Of a stretch of DNA of 7,159 nt, positions 3,960 through 7,159 are shown one piece after another (position 1 is the stretch's first letter; each line of letters opens with the position of its first letter). The notes beneath the pieces are model-generated. The model had not been told where the DNA came from. It saw nothing but the letters and a program-made list of their open reading frames with translations, and ran no database searches. A program made the translations under genes and the position numbers. Origin of the DNA: Methanothrix sp. (GTDB lineage: Archaea > Halobacteriota > Methanosarcinia > Methanotrichales > Methanotrichaceae); the NCBI GenBank assembly GCA_023229165.1, contig JALNZQ010000136.1, positions 1 to 7,159 of the forward strand, read 5' to 3'.

Positions 3960-6583
3960 GCTGACTCCTTCTTCAGCACACTCTTGATGATGCGCTTGAC
4001 GTTATCTGTGCTGGCGTAGTCTCGTCTGGATGCATCCACGCCGTCTTCTCCATACTGGAACTGGACAATCATGCCCCTCGTCTCCTTGACTGTGCCGTCG
4101 TACCTGACCTCCAGGTCCTGCAGAGCATTTACCAGCCGGCGCTGCAGGTAGCCGCTCTGGGATGTCCTGATGGCCGTATCCACCAGACCCTCGCGACCAC
4201 CGATGGCGTGGAAGAAGAACTCAGTAGGATTGAGGCCACCTTTGTAGCTTGACTCCACAAAGCCGTGCGCTTCCGCGCCGAGGTCTCCTGGTCGGAAGTG
4301 CGGGAGCGTTCTGCCTGCGTAGCCACGCATGATGCGCTCGCCACGCACCGACTGCTGGCCGACACATGCCGCCATCTGGGTGAGGTTGAGCATGCTGCCG
4401 CGTGCTCCGCTCACGGCCATGACCACCCCGGAGTTGTCCAGGCCCAGGTGGCGACCAGCAATCTTGCCTGCCATATCTCTGGCCTTGCCCAGTGTCTGCA
4501 TGATTCTCATCTCCAGGGTTTCATCCAGGGTTCGGCCGGGCAGGGGCTCCAGCTCGCCGGCGTTATAGGCTTCGATTAGCTGTCTGCTCTTCTCGCGAGC
4601 CGTTCTTGTGGTTTCCTCAATCTGATCCACGGCGGCCTTGGGGATGTCCTCATCATCTATGCCGAAGGAAAATCCTGCATGCATGATGCCTCGCAAAGCG
4701 AGCCGGGTCATCCGGTCTAAGAACTCGCTCGCCACGGAGGGACTGTACTCCTTTATTATTCTGTCTGTTATCTTGCCCTTGAAGGCGCCTACTGCCTCGG
4801 CGTCGATGGTACCTTTCAAGAGCTGGCCGTCTTCGATCACCACAAAGGCATCGTTCTCGCAATCCACACCTTTGCAGACATCGCAGTTGTAGCAGAAATC
4901 TGCCTTAAAGGAGAGGTCCAGGCCCCGCGGCAGGACGAGACTGAAGACCTGCTTTCCCGTCCAGTAGGGCTTGCCGTCCGCTACGCCCTCGGGCTTTGGC
5001 AGCTCGGATATATCGAACTTCTTGAGAAGCTCCATAACACCCCGTCGGTCGATCGGCTTTCTGCCATGGGTGAGCAGAAATGAGCCGGTCACGTAGTCGT
5101 GTATGCCGCCGATGATGGGACCGCCGAATCTGGGCGATAGAATGTTCTCCTGCACGCGCATGAGAATCTCGGCCTCGGCGCGCGCCTCCTCGGTTTGAGG
5201 CACGTGCATGTTCATCTCATCCCCGTCGAAGTCTGCGTTGTAGGGAGGGCAGACGGCCGGGTTGAGCCGGAAGGTCTTGTAGGGCATGACCTTGACGCGA
5301 TGGGACATGATGGACATTCTATGCAAAGAGGGCTGGCGGTTGAAGAGTACGATATCGCCGTCGGCAAGCTGCCTGTCGATCTTCCAGCCGATGTCGATCT
5401 GCTCGGCCACCTCCTCGCAGTTCTTTTCTGTGACCTTGACGCGTCTCTGGTCGGGCCGGGTGGCATAATTCACACCGGGATGTCTCTCGGGTCCACGTCG
5501 CACAAAGGTCTTCACAATCTCCATGTTTCGAGCGTTGGCAATCATAGGCACGGACAGCTCCATGGCTATTTCCATAGGCACGCCGACCTCGCCAATGCTG
5601 AGATTGGGATCGGGAGAGATGACCGTCCTGGCGCTGAAATTGACGCGTTTGCCGGAGAGCGATCCTCTAAAACGTCCTTCCTTGCCCTTCAGCCTCTGGG
5701 AGAGCGTTTTCAATGGCCGGCCGCTGCGATGACGGGCGGGCGGCACGCCGGATACGGTATTGTCCAGGAATGTGGTGACATGATACTGCAAAAGCTCCCA
5801 TAGATCCTCAATGATCAGCTGGGGTGCACCTGCCTCGCGGTTCTCCTGGAAGCGCTGGTTGATCCTGATGATGTCCACCAGCTTATGCGTGAGATCATCT
5901 TCACTCCTCTGACCGGACTCCAGGGTGATGGAGGGCCGCATGGTAACGGGCGGTACAGGCAGCACAGTTAGGATAATCCATTCCGGGCGTGCTGTCGCGG
6001 GATTCATGCCCATGACGGCGATATCGTCATCCGGGATCTTCTCGAACCTGTCGCGAATGTCCGATGCAGTGAGCTTGTGGCCGTCTTCGATGTAAGAGAG
6101 GGGCCGCTCGAACTTGATCTCCTTCTGGGGCGCACCACAGTAGGGGCAGGTCTTGTTCTTGCGCGCCTCTGAGAAGACCTTATTGACTGTGTCGTCAGTC
6201 ATCTGCCCCAGTCGTTCCAGTTCCTGGATCTGCCCCAGGTACATATTCTTCTCATTTTCTTTGAGCATGAGACGCGAGCAATCCCTGCAGATGGCCCGCA
6301 GCACTTTTCTGATCAATTTAGCGAAGCCCACGTGAATTACAGGAGCAATTAAGTCGATATGGCCGAAGTGTCCGGGACATTCACCGGGTCGACCGCCGCA
6401 GGATCGACAGCGCAGCCCTGGATCAATGACACCAAGCCGGGGGTCCATGAGACCCATTTCTATAGGAAAACCATCGTCGTCGTATGTATCTGCGGTAATG
6501 ATCTTTACCACGCTCATCTTCCTAAACTCTTGTGGGGAGATGAGGCCGAAGCGGATCTTGCCAATTCTCTTGGGAACCGTCAT
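3956..6583 (-). CDS. rpoA1: DNA-directed RNA polymerase subunit A' (Rpo1N)
   Basis: At 875 residues this is a complete archaeal A' subunit, the N-terminal two-thirds of the largest RNA polymerase subunit. It carries the catalytic magnesium site NADFDGDEMNMH (residues 449-460; metal ligands D451, D453, D455). The clamp zinc site is C59-x2-C62-x6-C69-x2-H72, and a second set is C99, C102, C146, C149. LKGKEGRFRGSLSGKRVNFS (298-317) and FNRQPSLHRMSIM (414-426) are the switch and active-site-proximal segments; the bridge helix is GGLNPTEFFFHAIGGREGLV (782-801) and the residues to YLQRRL (817). A further four-cysteine set (C564, C567, C570, C575) lies in the central part. No intein is present. AGGTGG at 6593-6588 precedes the ATG by four bases, and the rpoB stop lies eight bases upstream. 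The N-terminus fits the family. Confidence 0.98.
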   Translation of the reverse strand: MTVPKRIGKIRFGLISPQEFRKMSVVKIITADTYDDDGFPIEMGLMDPRLGVIDPGLRCRSCGGRPGECPGHFGHIDLIAPVIHVGFAKLIRKVLRAICRDCSRLMLKENEKNMYLGQIQELERLGQMTDDTVNKVFSEARKNKTCPYCGAPQKEIKFERPLSYIEDGHKLTASDIRDRFEKIPDDDIAVMGMNPATARPEWIILTVLPVPPVTMRPSITLESGQRSEDDLTHKLVDIIRINQRFQENREAGAPQLIIEDLWELLQYHVTTFLDNTVSGVPPARHRSGRPLKTLSQRLKGKEGRFRGSLSGKRVNFSARTVISPDPNLSIGEVGVPMEIAMELSVPMIANARNMEIVKTFVRRGPERHPGVNYATRPDQRRVKVTEKNCEEVAEQIDIGWKIDRQLADGDIVLFNRQPSLHRMSIMSHRVKVMPYKTFRLNPAVCPPYNADFDGDEMNMHVPQTEEARAEAEILMRVQENILSPRFGGPIIGGIHDYVTGSFLLTHGRKPIDRRGVMELLKKFDISELPKPEGVADGKPYWTGKQVFSLVLPRGLDLSFKADFCYNCDVCKGVDCENDAFVVIEDGQLLKGTIDAEAVGAFKGKITDRIIKEYSPSVASEFLDRMTRLALRGIMHAGFSFGIDDEDIPKAAVDQIEETTRTAREKSRQLIEAYNAGELEPLPGRTLDETLEMRIMQTLGKARDMAGKIAGRHLGLDNSGVVMAVSGARGSMLNLTQMAACVGQQSVRGERIMRGYAGRTLPHFRPGDLGAEAHGFVESSYKGGLNPTEFFFHAIGGREGLVDTAIRTSQSGYLQRRLVNALQDLEVRYDGTVKETRGMIVQFQYGEDGVDASRRDYASTDNVKRIIKSVLKKESA

Positions 6584-6591
6584 ATTTCCAC

Positions 6592-7159
6592 CTAAACCGC
6601 GTCTTCCAGGATCAGTCGCGGCGCTACACCTAATGATTTGATCTCGTCGAGCAGTAGCTTGAATGCATAGCTCATCTCCACGGGGTAGATCTCAGTATCT
6701 GCGCCGCAGGTCGGGCAGAAGTCCGCATTTCTGCGCCGATCGTGGATAGCGATCATGCCACAGTGGCTGCAAACAAGCTCAGTCACTTTATCCGACTCAT
6801 CTACCAGACGCTCTTTGAGAGCTAGTGCTGCGCCATGAGCTATGAGCACATCTCTCTCCATCTCACCAAATCTTAGACCTCCCTCACGAGCACGGCCTTC
6901 CGTGGGTTGACGGGTCAAGACCTGGACAGGTCCCCGTGACCGGGCATGCATCTTGCCTGTGACCATGTGATAGAGCTTCTGATAGAGGATCACTCCCACA
7001 AAGATATCGGCCATGATTTGCTCTCCAGTGGCTCCATTGTATAGTATTTCGCGACCGGTATGGGAGAAGCCGAACTTCTTGAGCGCGCCGCGCAAATCCG
7101 GCTCGTTCTCGCCCAAAAAGGCGGTGGCATCAACGAACCTGCCCTCTAGAGATCCTACC
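6592..7159 (-). CDS. rpoB: DNA-directed RNA polymerase subunit B or B' (Rpo2), C-terminal part; 5' end beyond right edge
   Basis: The last 188 codons are in the window. The frame stays open to the right edge, so a TTG near 7116 is not a start. The peptide contains FVDATAF, FSHTGREILYNGATGEQIM (visible residues 31-49), KLYHMVTGKMHARSRGPVQV (61-80), LTRQPTEGRAREGGLRFGEM (81-100) and ERDVLIAHGA, the hallmark C-terminal block of the second-largest polymerase subunit that contacts the bridge and clamp regions. A zinc knuckle is formed by C130, C133, C148 and C151. In many methanogens this subunit is split into B'' and B'; the visible end belongs to the C-terminal piece either way, and the window cannot tell which arrangement applies. 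The stop TAG (6594-6592) lies eight bases before the rpoA1 ATG and overlaps its ribosome binding site. Confidence 0.97.
   Translation of the reverse strand, partial: VGSLEGRFVDATAFLGENEPDLRGALKKFGFSHTGREILYNGATGEQIMADIFVGVILYQKLYHMVTGKMHARSRGPVQVLTRQPTEGRAREGGLRFGEMERDVLIAHGAALALKERLVDESDKVTELVCSHCGMIAIHDRRRNADFCPTCGADTEIYPVEMSYAFKLLLDEIKSLGVAPRLILEDAV

Noticed and set aside
5195..5803. 202-codon plus-strand open frame inside rpoA1
   Set aside because: It lies wholly antisense to conserved catalytic-site codons of rpoA1, and its histidine/glycine-rich translation is typical of an antisense shadow.
2820..6583. Possible inteins in rpoA1 or rpoA2, known in some archaea
   Set aside because: Both proteins have normal family length and uninterrupted active-site and trigger-loop motifs.
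6592..7116. TTG at 7116 as the start of rpoB
   Set aside because: The frame stays open to the window edge with conserved RpoB residues (VGSLEGRFVDATAF) upstream, so the gene is simply cut by the window.

Overview
The window comes from an archaeon. Its RNA polymerase largest subunit is split into separate A' and A'' genes, its NusA is a short protein of two KH domains only, and uS12, uS7 and L30e are of the archaeal/eukaryotic type. Gene order, several four-base ATGA overlaps and the flavour of the methyltransferase fragment suggest a methanogenic euryarchaeon of the Methanosarcinales, possibly Methanothrix (Methanosaeta). That genus-level guess is inference from memory of similar proteins, not a search result.

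Positions 7159 down to 1049, all on the minus strand, form one tightly packed operon. In transcription order it runs rpoB/B' (3' end only), rpoA1, rpoA2, rpl30e, nusA, rps12, rps7. Neighbours overlap by four bases or lie 5 to 32 bases apart, and each internal start has a Shine-Dalgarno-like motif, often inside the end of the gene before. The unit co-produces RNA polymerase core subunits, an elongation-factor-like RNA-binding protein and small-subunit ribosomal proteins. No intein, frameshift or missing catalytic residue is visible in it.

The operon stops after rps7. Two U-tracts and a 7-bp stem-loop (990-1042) lie where many methanogens continue into fusA, tuf and rps10. Positions 1-983 are different: visibly more AT-rich, and made of what look like gene remnants. 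On the minus strand (1-406) is the C-terminal part of a leucine carboxyl methyltransferase-family protein that lacks the SAM-binding N-terminal half. On the plus strand (589-983) is an unrecognised reading frame that becomes continuous (about 131 aa) only if one base is restored in a run of five A. Between them is a TATA-like box, and an 11-bp hairpin whose 3' arm contains the candidate start codon of the plus-strand gene.

No rRNA, tRNA, CRISPR array, insertion sequence or defence system is recognisable. Most of the window is an ordinary, conserved information-processing operon; anything unusual is in the first kilobase.
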